Source of the DNA: JACPGQ01 sp039798685
GTDB lineage: Bacteria > Patescibacteriota > Microgenomatia > Levybacterales > UBA12049
Length of the DNA: 29,727 nt
Direction: 5' to 3'
NCBI GenBank assembly: GCA_039798685.1
Contig: JBDKFM010000008.1
Coordinates: 1-29,727, forward strand
Each line of letters begins with the position of its first letter. The stretch's first letter is position 1. Of this stretch, positions 7,469 through 15,273 are shown piece by piece. The notes beneath the pieces are model-generated. The model made no database searches. It was not told the DNA's origin and was given only the letters and a program-made list of their open reading frames with translations. Position numbers and translations under genes: made by a program.

Positions 7469-8483
7469 CCTTTAATGCGGTTCCATATCTATTGTTAATT
7501 CTGTTGAATAGTGCCGGAAGTGAAGCTTTTATTCCACCGAATTCATGCGATTGGGGTTGTCTTATTGTAGAAGCAGGAATTTTATCCTCACTTACTCCAA
7601 AGCCTCCGTCAGGGTGTCCTACAATTACTCCATACCCTCCCATTGTCTCTGCCTCCTGAAAAAGTTCGATGTCATTTTCTCCATTTCCAAAGAAAATAGG
7701 GATGATTCCCGCAATATCTCCAGCCTGTGGTATAAAATAGCGTGCGTGATCGTTAATAAATCGCATTGCTTTTCCTTTGTTTGCGTCTTTACCGATAAGA
7801 TTAATGTGGTGTCCATGTGCGTAGATTCCCCATTCTGAAGCAAGTCTCATTATGGTTTCTCGTTGTACGGGATTTGGTTCGGCAATGTATGCAGAGGCAA
7901 TCCTTTCGGCGCTTAAGCGTGCCGCAGTAATTGTTGCGTGTCTGGCGACTTCCTGAAGGCGTGCTGGGGAGCTGAATCGAGTAGAAACCATTTCTTGGTT
8001 ACCTGTTGGGTCTTGTGCAGCTGCTTCCAAGCTACACGTTTTAAGAAATTCATCTATCCGTTCAAGTGAAAGATCGCTTAGTCGTACGACATATCTCTCC
8101 TGAAGCATGGTAAGATTGTCGCCAAACTCTCCCGCAAGCTTTTGTTTAGTTGATTCAGTAAGTTCTTCTTTTGGCAAAATCGCGGTTGCGCCATTTTCGG
8201 CGAAAGTAATCCCATGTCCATGGAGTGCTTCTTGTGCCGAGAGAGCTTCACCTGAACTTCTACTCGTTCCCACTCCTACTAGAATCCTATTTCTTTCTAA
8301 GATTTCGGTTGCTTCCCGCGCAGGTCCAATTGTGCTCAGTCGTTGATCTTCTGGGAGAAGTTCGTTTACGGCAGTGCCGTCATAGTCAGTTATTGCCACG
8401 ATGACATGACGCTTTCCCTCAAGCTCTATGGTCAGTGGATGATGGATGGCAGACATTTCTGAAGGAACATTTTTTTCTGGCAT
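7464..8483 (-). CDS. HAD superfamily (IIB/Cof, sugar-phosphatase-like) hydrolase
   Basis: 339 residues. HAD motif I is ITDYDGTAV (nucleophile D33, acid D35), motif II GTSRS, the motif III lysine region GKDANKGKAMRF, and motif IV GNGENDIELF. The cap lies between motifs II and III, which is the IIB arrangement of sucrose-phosphate, trehalose-phosphate and mannosyl-3-phosphoglycerate phosphatases. It is preceded on the same strand by a GT2-type glycosyltransferase and followed by GH1 and hexokinase, so a phosphorylated sugar or glycoside is the likely substrate (inference). It has its own promoter, TTGCCT-17-TAAAAT, ending 8 nt before the ATG. Confidence 0.8.
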   Translation of the reverse strand: MPEKNVPSEMSAIHHPLTIELEGKRHVIVAITDYDGTAVNELLPEDQRLSTIGPAREATEILERNRILVGVGTSRSSGEALSAQEALHGHGITFAENGATAILPKEELTESTKQKLAGEFGDNLTMLQERYVVRLSDLSLERIDEFLKTCSLEAAAQDPTGNQEMVSTRFSSPARLQEVARHATITAARLSAERIASAYIAEPNPVQRETIMRLASEWGIYAHGHHINLIGKDANKGKAMRFINDHARYFIPQAGDIAGIIPIFFGNGENDIELFQEAETMGGYGVIVGHPDGGFGVSEDKIPASTIRQPQSHEFGGIKASLPALFNRINNRYGTALKV

Positions 8484-8491
8484 GTCTTTGA

Positions 8492-8520
8492 ATTTTACTG
8501 GCTAAGATGCGAAAAGGCAA
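8492..8520 (-). promoter_or_regulatory. Promoter of the HAD gene, near-leaderless
   Basis: -35 TTGCCT (8515-8520), 17-bp spacer, -10 TAAAAT (8492-8497), then 8 nt to the ATG at 8483. Confidence 0.55.
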
Positions 8521-8529
8521 TTGATGGGC

Positions 8530-9981
8530 TTACACGCTCCATGAGGCTGATTGACGAACGCCATAAAACATTCGTTTTGGAAGCGCATCCTCAGATAGCT
8601 CCTGTTCGTCACACATTCCTAGGATATTTCCGACAAGCAATCCGGTTAAGCTTTCATTGGAGAAACGTATGCTTGAAGGGTTAGGCGGGACAGGGGTAGG
8701 TAGTTCTGGTCTTACAGTTTTTTGAACAGTATCCCGGACAGAATCGATCCGGGAAATGACTGTTTGTAAATGGCTAATACCGATTTGCACGTCACGTAAT
8801 TCTCTTGAAGTTAATGTGTCAAGGGTGCCATTTTTTTCTGCATCAATAACCAATTGTGAAGTGCTTTTAAGTTGTTCCGGATTCACAATTACACCATATA
8901 CGTTCTCTTCCTCTTCTGATCCAGGAATCTTCCATTCTTCTGATCCAGGAATAATCCACTCAACCCATTGACCATTAATCGGTTCAAAGATTTTTATACC
9001 AGGTTTAATGTGCTTGAGCTCAACAAAGTCGTTAAAAAGGATGGCATGGTCTCTGCCCCAATTTGTTCTTTGTGCCTGAATAGCAGAAGGATTCGGTCGG
9101 TCAAGATCAAGTACTTGTGCTCGTGAATTGCTGTATATATCACCATGTCTTCCTAAGCCAATTGCGAGAACCATATCTTCTGCGCTTCCGTGAGGCATCT
9201 GAACGAATGGTTTCTGTCCCATTTTTGCCATAGCAACTCTGTCAACGAAGACGCCGCAAGTTTTCGTTGCGATATCACTTCCAAACGCCACAATGCTCGC
9301 AATGTCGATTTCGCCATCGCGATAGACCTTTGGTAATCTTTGTTCTCTTCCTGTTGCAATATCATGGCGACTCATATATTGAACTCGTGCTTCTTTTCCA
9401 ATATCATGTGCGCTCACGCTTACTGCCTGGACGGCAGATACTTCAGGATTTCTATAATATGTCTGTTGAAGCTCTGTGAGGGCATGGGGAAGTAGGGCGG
9501 TATCACTATCGATTAGAAGCACACCGTTTGTTCGGAAGCGGGAATCCTGCTCCGCAAGGCTTGCAATTGTTTGAAATGCCTGATTTCTGGCGTGTGCAGC
9601 ATTTTTTTGACTTTCCTTTTCAGGACGAGCGTTTACGATGGTGAGCCCTAATCCTAGACCTTCGGCTATGCCATGTATCTCTTGTACTCCTTCATCTGTA
9701 AGGCCATTATCGGATACCACAACCTGAAAGCCACTGTTAAGCCTTTCTTGTTCTGCAAGGCTGTCAAAAGTATGTCGGAGTGTGGGAATTCGGTTATCAT
9801 TATGGACAGGAACAATCACTAGGGGATCAGGGTTAAATGTCGGACCAATCTCAATTGTTGGTTGAGACGCGGAGTTTAGAGCGCTCTCCAAGTCTCCTCT
9901 ACGAAGAGAAGAGCGATCAGTGCTCATGAGACCATTTGATGAAAACTTTAAGTCGTTAGGAATATAGGGTGTAGTTTCCAT
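8530..9981 (-). CDS. GT-A glycosyltransferase (family 2-like)
   Basis: 483 residues from the chosen ATG. An N-terminal GT-A fold begins near residue 60 with LVIVPVHNDN, continues with VVVSDNG, and has LLIDSDTALL, the metal-binding DxD. Further on, GSAEDMVLAIGLGRHG carries the ED that usually contains the catalytic base, and RTNWGRDHAILF matches the region where GT2 enzymes have an RW signature. No membrane segment is seen, so the enzyme is cytosolic. Two longer starts exist: ATG at 9993, and TTG at 10077, which overlaps the upstream gene but has GGAGAG in front. I prefer 9981 because the 28 residues after the TTG look non-coding and because a -10-like box and a TGTCAG site are then spaced as at neighbouring genes. 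Sugar donor and acceptor are unknown. Confidence 0.75.
   Translation of the reverse strand: METTPYIPNDLKFSSNGLMSTDRSSLRRGDLESALNSASQPTIEIGPTFNPDPLVIVPVHNDNRIPTLRHTFDSLAEQERLNSGFQVVVSDNGLTDEGVQEIHGIAEGLGLGLTIVNARPEKESQKNAAHARNQAFQTIASLAEQDSRFRTNGVLLIDSDTALLPHALTELQQTYYRNPEVSAVQAVSVSAHDIGKEARVQYMSRHDIATGREQRLPKVYRDGEIDIASIVAFGSDIATKTCGVFVDRVAMAKMGQKPFVQMPHGSAEDMVLAIGLGRHGDIYSNSRAQVLDLDRPNPSAIQAQRTNWGRDHAILFNDFVELKHIKPGIKIFEPINGQWVEWIIPGSEEWKIPGSEEEENVYGVIVNPEQLKSTSQLVIDAEKNGTLDTLTSRELRDVQIGISHLQTVISRIDSVRDTVQKTVRPELPTPVPPNPSSIRFSNESLTGLLVGNILGMCDEQELSEDALPKRMFYGVRQSASWSV
8913..8952. repeat. 24-bp-period internal tandem repeat in the GT2 gene
   Basis: A 16-base block (8913-8928) recurs exactly at 8937-8952. 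It encodes a doubled W-(I/K)-IPGSEE unit in the linker after the catalytic domain. Confidence 0.8.
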
Positions 9982-9991
9982 ATTATAAGAC

Positions 9992-10000
9992 ATTATGCCA
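9992..10000 (-). promoter_or_regulatory. Possible extended -10 box of the GT2 gene
   Basis: TGGCATAAT on the minus strand ends 10 nt before the ATG at 9981. No clear -35. A TGTCAG-containing sequence (10042-10056) lies 60 bp before the same ATG. Confidence 0.3.
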
Positions 10001-10036
10001 TAGGTATCATGAATAAACTTGACAGGACGTATTCTG

Positions 10037-10678
10037 TTAAGCTGACAAACCTGACGTAGGGTGTGAGGAGGCTTCAATTATGCTCTCCGGAGAGATTCCA
10101 CGCTCTTGAAATGCGGAATATCTGTGATACGCGCTTAGAAATCTGGCATCCATCGGCACATTCATCTTGTGAAGATAGAAAGCGATATCTTGCTCTATCT
10201 CAAGTCGTTCTTCCAAAGGCCTCCCATCGATGAGTGATGACATCCATGCGCCGACTTGTTGTGCCTTGAGTTTTTGCTGGGCATGTAACCACTCTTCGGC
10301 AAAACATAGTGTTACTTGTAGCTTTAAGCCTTCTCGTACATCATTATGTGTGAAGTCAGGGCCTAAATTGTAGCCTGCGATGGTAATGCTAGCTTTTCCT
10401 GATTCTTCACTCTCCAATACGCCTGAAGGGGAGAAGCTAGTATTTAGTATTTCAAGGTCTTCAGGGGTTCTCACGGCGGACATCCACGGAGTGTAATCGA
10501 TAAGATAGAATCCTGCTTCATGTGCTGGTTGAGGATTTCTAAAATGCATCATGGCTCCTGCAAGATCGCGATTCCGCATTAAGATGAGGCCGGCATCGAT
10601 ATATCCTGAGAATGCCGGAAGCACATCGGGTTTTGTAGTTACTTCAGTCTGTTTAGGGGTTGGTGTTTCTGAGCTCAT
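10037..10678 (-). CDS. Hypothetical protein, 213 residues
   Basis: I do not recognise this protein. The N-terminal 20 residues are low complexity (Thr, Pro, Lys). The middle contains ITIAGYNLGPDFTHNDVREG followed by a helical stretch with FAEEWLHAQQ, and the C-terminal part is helical with DIAFYLHKMNVPMDARF. There is no signal peptide or membrane helix. The clustered E/H/D residues (EEWLH, FYLH) could bind a metal, but no known motif is matched. It lies between another unknown gene and the GT2 gene on the same strand, with its own promoter region and regulator site A 59 bp upstream. Co-regulation with the gene at 10787-11641 is therefore likely. Confidence 0.65.
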   Translation of the reverse strand: MSSETPTPKQTEVTTKPDVLPAFSGYIDAGLILMRNRDLAGAMMHFRNPQPAHEAGFYLIDYTPWMSAVRTPEDLEILNTSFSPSGVLESEESGKASITIAGYNLGPDFTHNDVREGLKLQVTLCFAEEWLHAQQKLKAQQVGAWMSSLIDGRPLEERLEIEQDIAFYLHKMNVPMDARFLSAYHRYSAFQERGISPESIIEASSHPTSGLSA

Positions 10679-10687
10679 AATAATCCT

Positions 10688-10693
10688 ATAATA
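10688..10693 (-). promoter_or_regulatory. Possible -10 box
   Basis: TATTAT on the minus strand ends 9 nt before the ATG at 10678. The -35 region is poor, as expected for an activated promoter, and site A lies immediately upstream of it. Confidence 0.4.
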
Positions 10694-10737
10694 TCTTAAT
10701 TTGGCTATCTCTTCATGACTTATTTGGGTCTCATTAG

Positions 10738-10754
10738 CTGACAGGTATATGACA
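10738..10754 (-). promoter_or_regulatory. Candidate regulator site A
   Basis: Plus strand CTGACAGGTATATGACA; on the minus strand two TGTCA half-sites 11 bp apart, ending 59 bp before the ATG at 10678. Fifteen of 17 bases match site B. Further upstream both regions also share CCTCCT and CCGAGGC. Confidence 0.6.
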
Positions 10755-10786
10755 TTTTAGCCTCGGCTTAGGAGGTGAAGTAAGGG

Positions 10787-11641
10787 CTATGCTTTGTTAG
10801 TCAAGTTCTGAGCCGTGTTTTTCTTAGCGATATTGCGCATATAATCTCGAAATCCGCGAATATTTTCTTGGGAGTTTGTATATGGCTCTCCGCTGAGGTG
10901 GAGAGACTCTATCTTGTTGGCTCTTATCGCAGCTCTTTTGAGATAAGGAACGATCTTTTTTGTGGTTGTTATGCCTGTGCATTGGGTTTCCCAGCCGTAC
11001 GTATTTCCATTGAATCCCTCGTGTGGCATCATGAAGGCATCAGGGGCGTAATTTTCAGCTCCAAAATCGTCGATATTCTCATCATTCAGTTCACCGCTTC
11101 TTGCAGCTCTGATGTATCGATCTGCCAATACTACAATTCCTACGAATCCCTCAGCGCCGGCAACTTCAAACATACCATGAAGCGCAGGAACGAGGCTAGG
11201 ATACGCCTCAGCGAATCTATCAATTATTCCTTCTAACTCAGACTTGGTAGCCTCTGCGAAGCTGAGTGCTCCATCCGCTTTTTCAAGTGAAGCAACTATT
11301 CGATCTTCTATATTTGGAGACTGATTTGGCTGTGCGCCGTTGGCATCATAGGTTCTTCCGTCAAGGAGGCCATTAAGGACTAGAATTGTAGGCACGACAA
11401 AATCCCGTTGCCGATAACTAAACGTCATCTCGCGTCCGAAGCGTAATCCGCGGATTGCATAATGTTGTACAAGCTCTGTAAAGAAAACAGGTTTTTCTGG
11501 TCTTTGTGTCCCACCTCGGTCTCCAAAAAACCCGATACTGCTTGTGAGGTTTGAGAAGGTCTGTGCAACTTCTTCTTGAGAAGCACTTAGGGCCTGGGAG
11601 AAACCCTTTTGGTCACCAACAGGGCAATGACGTCGTTCCAT
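10787..11641 (-). CDS. Hypothetical protein, 284 residues
   Basis: No family recognised. A soluble, mixed-composition protein with no signal peptide or membrane segment. Visible stretches are FSYRQRDFVVPTILVLNGLLDGRTY in the first half, a Glu/Ala-rich helical middle, FVGIVVLADRYIRAAR near residue 170, and a C-terminus with a basic helix (RDYMRNIAKKNT). It follows the PGK operon on the same strand after a 142-bp gap that contains site B and a likely promoter, so it is probably transcribed separately. A TAAAAT box ends 6 nt before the ATG, which supports that start and a leaderless transcript. Confidence 0.65.
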   Translation of the reverse strand: MERRHCPVGDQKGFSQALSASQEEVAQTFSNLTSSIGFFGDRGGTQRPEKPVFFTELVQHYAIRGLRFGREMTFSYRQRDFVVPTILVLNGLLDGRTYDANGAQPNQSPNIEDRIVASLEKADGALSFAEATKSELEGIIDRFAEAYPSLVPALHGMFEVAGAEGFVGIVVLADRYIRAARSGELNDENIDDFGAENYAPDAFMMPHEGFNGNTYGWETQCTGITTTKKIVPYLKRAAIRANKIESLHLSGEPYTNSQENIRGFRDYMRNIAKKNTAQNLTNKA

Positions 11642-11647
11642 TCAGCT

Positions 11648-11653
11648 ATTTTA
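11648..11653 (-). promoter_or_regulatory. -10 box, leaderless start
   Basis: TAAAAT on the minus strand ends 6 nt before the ATG at 11641; TATAGT just upstream is an alternative. No recognisable -35. Confidence 0.4.
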
Positions 11654-11697
11654 CTATAAGCTAGGTAAAGTTGCGTGACGTTTTCTAAGGAGTGAAC

Positions 11698-11714
11698 CTG
11701 ACAGTTATTTGACA
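11698..11714 (-). promoter_or_regulatory. Candidate regulator site B
   Basis: Plus strand CTGACAGTTATTTGACA, two TGTCA half-sites 11 bp apart on the minus strand, 56 bp before the ATG at 11641. Nearly identical to site A. Confidence 0.6.
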
Positions 11715-11783
11715 AAGTATCGAGTTTACGGCCTCGGATCCCTAAAAGGAGGCAATTTTTAGCCTAGGCAGACTAGTGTGGGT

Positions 11784-12953
11784 TTAAGAGGTTGTCTTGA
11801 GCGCCTCAATGCCTGGGAGTGTGCCTTTTTCCAGATACTCAAGCATCGCTCCGCCTCCGGTTGAGATATGGTTAATCTTCTCAAGTTTGCCTGAGCCTGC
11901 GATAGCCGCAAGCGTCTCTCCACCCCCTATCACTGAAGTCGCGCCTGAGGTGTCGGTTATTGCCTGACAAATTGCTTTCGAACCCTGTCTATACAGTGGA
12001 TTTTCAAAGTAGCCAAGAGGCCCATTCCAGACGATAGTTTTCGATTGTGCGATCTGCTTAGCATAAAGTAGGCGTGTTTCGTTGCCGATATCAAGAATCA
12101 TATCTGATGGCTGAATTTGACTAATTTCTTTATTTGTAGGCGTAGGATCATCAGTTGATCCGCCGACAATTGCATCGATCGGAAGTATTATTTTATGCCC
12201 CGCCTCGGCGAGGATCGTTTTCGCGTTATCGAGAAGATCCGGTTCAGCGATACTCTTTCCGATCTGAGTTCCTTTGGCCAGAAGCATGGTATTTGCGAGA
12301 CCTCCTCCAAGAAGCAGGCTGTCAACAAGCGGAAGAAGTCTATGGATAAGCGGAAGCTTGGTAGAGATTTTCGCTCCTGCAAGAATTGCAGTATAGGGGT
12401 GAGTGGGATGATTGAGAAGTACATCCATGGCGGTTATCTCTTTTTTAAGAAGAAGCCCTCCGAAAGAGGGGAGAAGTTTCGGAATCCCGACAACTGATGC
12501 GTCAATGCGATGACAGACGCCAAATGCGTCGTCTACGTAGATTTCAGCGAGTGAGGCGAGTTCTTTTGCAAATTCTGGGTCATTATTTTTTTCCCCGTCG
12601 TAAAAACGAATATTTTCAAGCATGAGAAGCTGGGTTTCTTGCTGTGACACAAGTTGTGACTTGTCGCTGAGAAAATCATCTACGATCGAAACTTCAAAAC
12701 CCGGAAGGTACGTGGCAAGTTGCTGAGCGACTTTCGTCAATGAGAGCTTGGGGTCCCTGCCCTTCGGGCGTCCGAGATGCGAGATGAGGATGAGCTTGTT
12801 GTGATTTTGTAGAAGCATTTTGATTGTGGGGAGAGACTGTCTGATCCTGGTGTCGTCGGCAATAGTATAGTCTCCTTTGAGTGAGACATTGAAATCAACA
12901 CGGAGGAGAATGGTGGTATTTTTTGGCTCCGAATCGCTTATGTATTTGATCAT
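11784..12953 (-). CDS. pgk: Phosphoglycerate kinase
   Basis: 389 residues, full length. It catalyses 1,3-bisphosphoglycerate + ADP to 3-phosphoglycerate + ATP, reversibly, in the cytosol. Family landmarks in order: LLRVDFNVSL at the N-terminus, ISHLGRPKG (substrate-binding loop), LLLENIRFYDGEKNN, ILAGAKISTKLPLI, WNGPLGYFE, and the nucleotide-binding VIGGGETLAAI with STGGGAMLEYLEKGTLPG near the C-terminus. It is the last gene of an aldolase-FBPase-PGK operon, beginning 5 nt after the FBPase stop. No Shine-Dalgarno sequence is visible, so coupling is likely. Confidence 0.97.
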   Translation of the reverse strand: MIKYISDSEPKNTTILLRVDFNVSLKGDYTIADDTRIRQSLPTIKMLLQNHNKLILISHLGRPKGRDPKLSLTKVAQQLATYLPGFEVSIVDDFLSDKSQLVSQQETQLLMLENIRFYDGEKNNDPEFAKELASLAEIYVDDAFGVCHRIDASVVGIPKLLPSFGGLLLKKEITAMDVLLNHPTHPYTAILAGAKISTKLPLIHRLLPLVDSLLLGGGLANTMLLAKGTQIGKSIAEPDLLDNAKTILAEAGHKIILPIDAIVGGSTDDPTPTNKEISQIQPSDMILDIGNETRLLYAKQIAQSKTIVWNGPLGYFENPLYRQGSKAICQAITDTSGATSVIGGGETLAAIAGSGKLEKINHISTGGGAMLEYLEKGTLPGIEALKTTS

Positions 12954-12958
12954 AAAAG

Positions 12959-13912
12959 TTATTTTTTTGTGAAGTGTAGATACTCATCCACATTTTCAGG
13001 ACTTCCCAGTATGATATCTGACCGTTCGTGGAGTGATGTGGGAATAATTGTAAGCGGATCTCCAGAGTGACATACTGCCTTGCCGCCTGCGTGTTGCATG
13101 AGGAAGGAGAGTGGGTTGACTTCAAAAAGCAATCGAAGTTTACCTGTCGGGTATTTTGTGTCACGCGGATACAGGAAAATTCCTCCCTTGAGAAGTGTGC
13201 GGTGCACGTCTGCAACCATCGATCCGATGTAGCGGGATTTCTGAGGGTTCTCTGTCATTTTGAGTGATGCGAGGTATGCTTTTGTGCCTTCGTCAAATCC
13301 TTCAGTATTTGCTTCGTTTACCGAGTAAATATCCCCGCGCTTTGGAATTTTGATATCTGGATGAGAGAGAAGAAAGCTGCCGACTGTTGGTTCGAAGGTA
13401 AAGCCGTGTACTCCAGAGCCTGCAGTATACACGAACATGACGCTTGACCCATAGAGAATATATCCTGACGCAATTTGGTGTATCCCCGGTTGCAGCAGTG
13501 ATTTATTTTTGTGATAAATGGAGAAGATTGTGCCGATTGTGACATCAACGTCAGCGTTCGAGGAGCCGTCGAGAGGATCAAGAAACACAACATATTCTCC
13601 ATCATGTTTCTCGACACTATGAATATCTTCAAGTTCTTCTGATGCGATGGCGTGTACTTGTTGCGAAGAGGTAAGTGTTTCGACAAGTGTCGTGTTGGCG
13701 AACTGGTCTAGTTTGATAACCTCCTCCTTTGAGGAGTTCGTGTTTCCGGTCATTCCGAGAATATCAACGAGCCCCGCCTTTCTTATGTGTCCGGCGATGA
13801 CTTTTCCCGCATATTCAAGTTGGGTCATCAAAAGCGTGAAGTCTCCATGTGCCTTTGGGTACTTCCTCTCTTCCTCAAGGATGAATTCGGTAAGGCTTAC
13901 TTGAGTATTCAT
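12959..13912 (-). CDS. fbp: Class I fructose-1,6-bisphosphatase
   Basis: 317 residues, the usual length. Hydrolyses fructose-1,6-bisphosphate to fructose 6-phosphate. The metal- and phosphate-binding motif DPLDGSSNADVDVTIGTIFSIY is present near residue 100, with the preceding ASEELEDI acidic site, and near the C-terminus LLFEVNPLSFLMQHAGGKA forms the substrate pocket. The start overlaps the aldolase stop as ATGA, so the two are translationally coupled. Together with aldolase and PGK it supports triose-to-hexose flux, towards envelope sugars or pentose phosphates; no phosphofructokinase is visible in the window. Confidence 0.97.
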   Translation of the reverse strand: MNTQVSLTEFILEEERKYPKAHGDFTLLMTQLEYAGKVIAGHIRKAGLVDILGMTGNTNSSKEEVIKLDQFANTTLVETLTSSQQVHAIASEELEDIHSVEKHDGEYVVFLDPLDGSSNADVDVTIGTIFSIYHKNKSLLQPGIHQIASGYILYGSSVMFVYTAGSGVHGFTFEPTVGSFLLSHPDIKIPKRGDIYSVNEANTEGFDEGTKAYLASLKMTENPQKSRYIGSMVADVHRTLLKGGIFLYPRDTKYPTGKLRLLFEVNPLSFLMQHAGGKAVCHSGDPLTIIPTSLHERSDIILGSPENVDEYLHFTKK

Positions 13913-15165
13913 AGCGTGAAGTATTTCTCTGTGATTTCTTTTGTCCCAATGACATTGAGTTTTTCAAACAAAAACAGGAGCTGTGCGCAGAGTGCGTCAT
14001 GGATCGGTTTTTTTTGTGTTTCATTAAGATCCCAGAGCTGCTTTTTAAATGGGCCAAATGCTTTCTTGCGTGTTTTATAGAGGAATTGTTCCTCGGTCCA
14101 CCCTTCTTCCCACTCTTTCTTCTTGTCAGATCTGAGCCATCCATATATCTCCTCGCGAAGTGAATCCGGCATGGTGTCATAGACGATATTTTGAAAACCA
14201 GTTGCCAGATGAATTTCAAGTGTTTTTTCCTTTGGGAATTTGTCAAAAAATTCCTGGGGGAGTGTGGATGCCCCATGCTGGACTGATCCTCCTATGTGGT
14301 ATTTGTTTTGAGCAATTTCCGTAATTTCCCTGAGCACTGAGAAATCAAGTTTTACAGCAGCGATTGTCCCGTCAGGAAGTGCCGTACCGCCATGGCTGGA
14401 TCCTGTTTGTACGCTGACTTTGCTTATGCCGTGTTCCTTTATAAGCGTCGTATAGCCATCCATAAATGCTTCAAAATCAGCTGGAGTACTGTTTTTGCCA
14501 CCGATATGACCAATTTCTCCTCCAATTGAGATGATCATATTTTCAGGTTGAAGAGAGCGTATATATTCTGTGAGTTCTGCGGTGACTTCATAGTTATTGC
14601 GTTGCTGCTCAGAAAGCGCGTCTTTCTCAAGATCAACGAGTGTTGATGCATCAATATCGATGTTGTAAAACTGTGCAGCGATTGCATCGTGTGCGAGTGT
14701 TTTAATTTTTTCTATCTCCTCCTGTTTATTGAGGGAGAATTTATTTTTACTGAGTTGAAAATGATCTCCCTGAATAAACACCGGCCCTTTATATCCCTCT
14801 TTAATTGCTGCTGCGAGAATGCAAACTGAATATTCATCCGGTTTTTGTTCGGTATACTCTATCTCAGATCGTGCGATCTCAAATATTACAGGACCGATTT
14901 TTTTATCGATCATGAGCCTGAAGATGATTCTCGCCGTGTCGTAGGTGAGAGTTCTTATATTGATTGCAGGAACAGTAAATCCTGAAACGTCTTTTTTTCC
15001 AAATGCCATATAGAGAGGGTGGATTGATGAGGGGAGAGCTCCTTGTTGAGATGCGAGATCTCTAATGTGTGCTCTTGCTGCTTTTTTCTCATCCTCGTGC
15101 TCTGAGAAAACTGCAGCGTAGATAAGTTCGTCGATTGTTTTTGAGAGGATTTGTGGATTTTGCAT
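13909..15165 (-). CDS. Class II fructose-bisphosphate aldolase family, long form
   Basis: 418 residues, longer than the common 285-360 of class II aldolases. Class II features: FTVPAINIRTLTYDTARIIF at the start of the barrel, FIQGDHFQLS (metal-binding Asp-His), SIGGEIGHIGG (metal-site Glu region), VQTGSSHGG, GGSVQHGAST (metal-binding His) and EIHLATGFQN. An N-terminal helical extension and a long C-terminal helical tail (about 90 residues) account for the extra length. It is first in the operon with FBPase and PGK, which supports cleavage or condensation of fructose-1,6-bisphosphate; a related ketose-bisphosphate is possible. An extended -10 (TGCTATACT) ends 15 nt before the ATG, giving an expected leader of about 9 nt. 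Confidence 0.85.
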   Translation of the reverse strand: MQNPQILSKTIDELIYAAVFSEHEDEKKAARAHIRDLASQQGALPSSIHPLYMAFGKKDVSGFTVPAINIRTLTYDTARIIFRLMIDKKIGPVIFEIARSEIEYTEQKPDEYSVCILAAAIKEGYKGPVFIQGDHFQLSKNKFSLNKQEEIEKIKTLAHDAIAAQFYNIDIDASTLVDLEKDALSEQQRNNYEVTAELTEYIRSLQPENMIISIGGEIGHIGGKNSTPADFEAFMDGYTTLIKEHGISKVSVQTGSSHGGTALPDGTIAAVKLDFSVLREITEIAQNKYHIGGSVQHGASTLPQEFFDKFPKEKTLEIHLATGFQNIVYDTMPDSLREEIYGWLRSDKKKEWEEGWTEEQFLYKTRKKAFGPFKKQLWDLNETQKKPIHDALCAQLLFLFEKLNVIGTKEITEKYFTL

Positions 15166-15180
15166 CTCTGTTTCTTAACG

Positions 15181-15189
15181 AGTATAGCA
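15181..15189 (-). promoter_or_regulatory. Extended -10 box of the aldolase-fbp-pgk operon
   Basis: TGCTATACT on the minus strand, 15 nt before the ATG at 15165. The -35 region is poor. It lies in the 108-bp divergent region shared with the regulator promoter. Confidence 0.5.
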
Positions 15190-15237
15190 TAGGCATGAAA
15201 TGAAACGTGACATGAAGAAGACGGATTTGACGAATCA

Positions 15238-15266
15238 TTGCGAAATGAAAAAAAACACACTACAAT
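15238..15266 (+). promoter_or_regulatory. Promoter of the winged-helix regulator, leaderless
   Basis: -35 TTGCGA (15238-15243), 17-bp spacer, -10 TACAAT (15261-15266), then 7 nt to GTG at 15274. This makes the upstream in-frame TTG at 15238 part of the promoter, not the start. Confidence 0.6.
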
Positions 15267-15273
15267 AGGCTTC

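Noticed and set aside
9982..10077. TTG start at 10077 for the GT2 gene with GGAGAG in front
   Set aside because: It overlaps the upstream gene by 41 bp and the added residues look non-coding. Kept only as an alternative.
11720..11783. Possible terminator hairpin after pgk
   Set aside because: Only a 6-bp CTAAAA/TTTTAG stem, and no T-run follows on the minus strand.
15238..15273. TTG start at 15238 for the winged-helix regulator
   Set aside because: This stretch is the -35, spacer and -10 of its promoter; GTG at 15274 fits the leaderless pattern.
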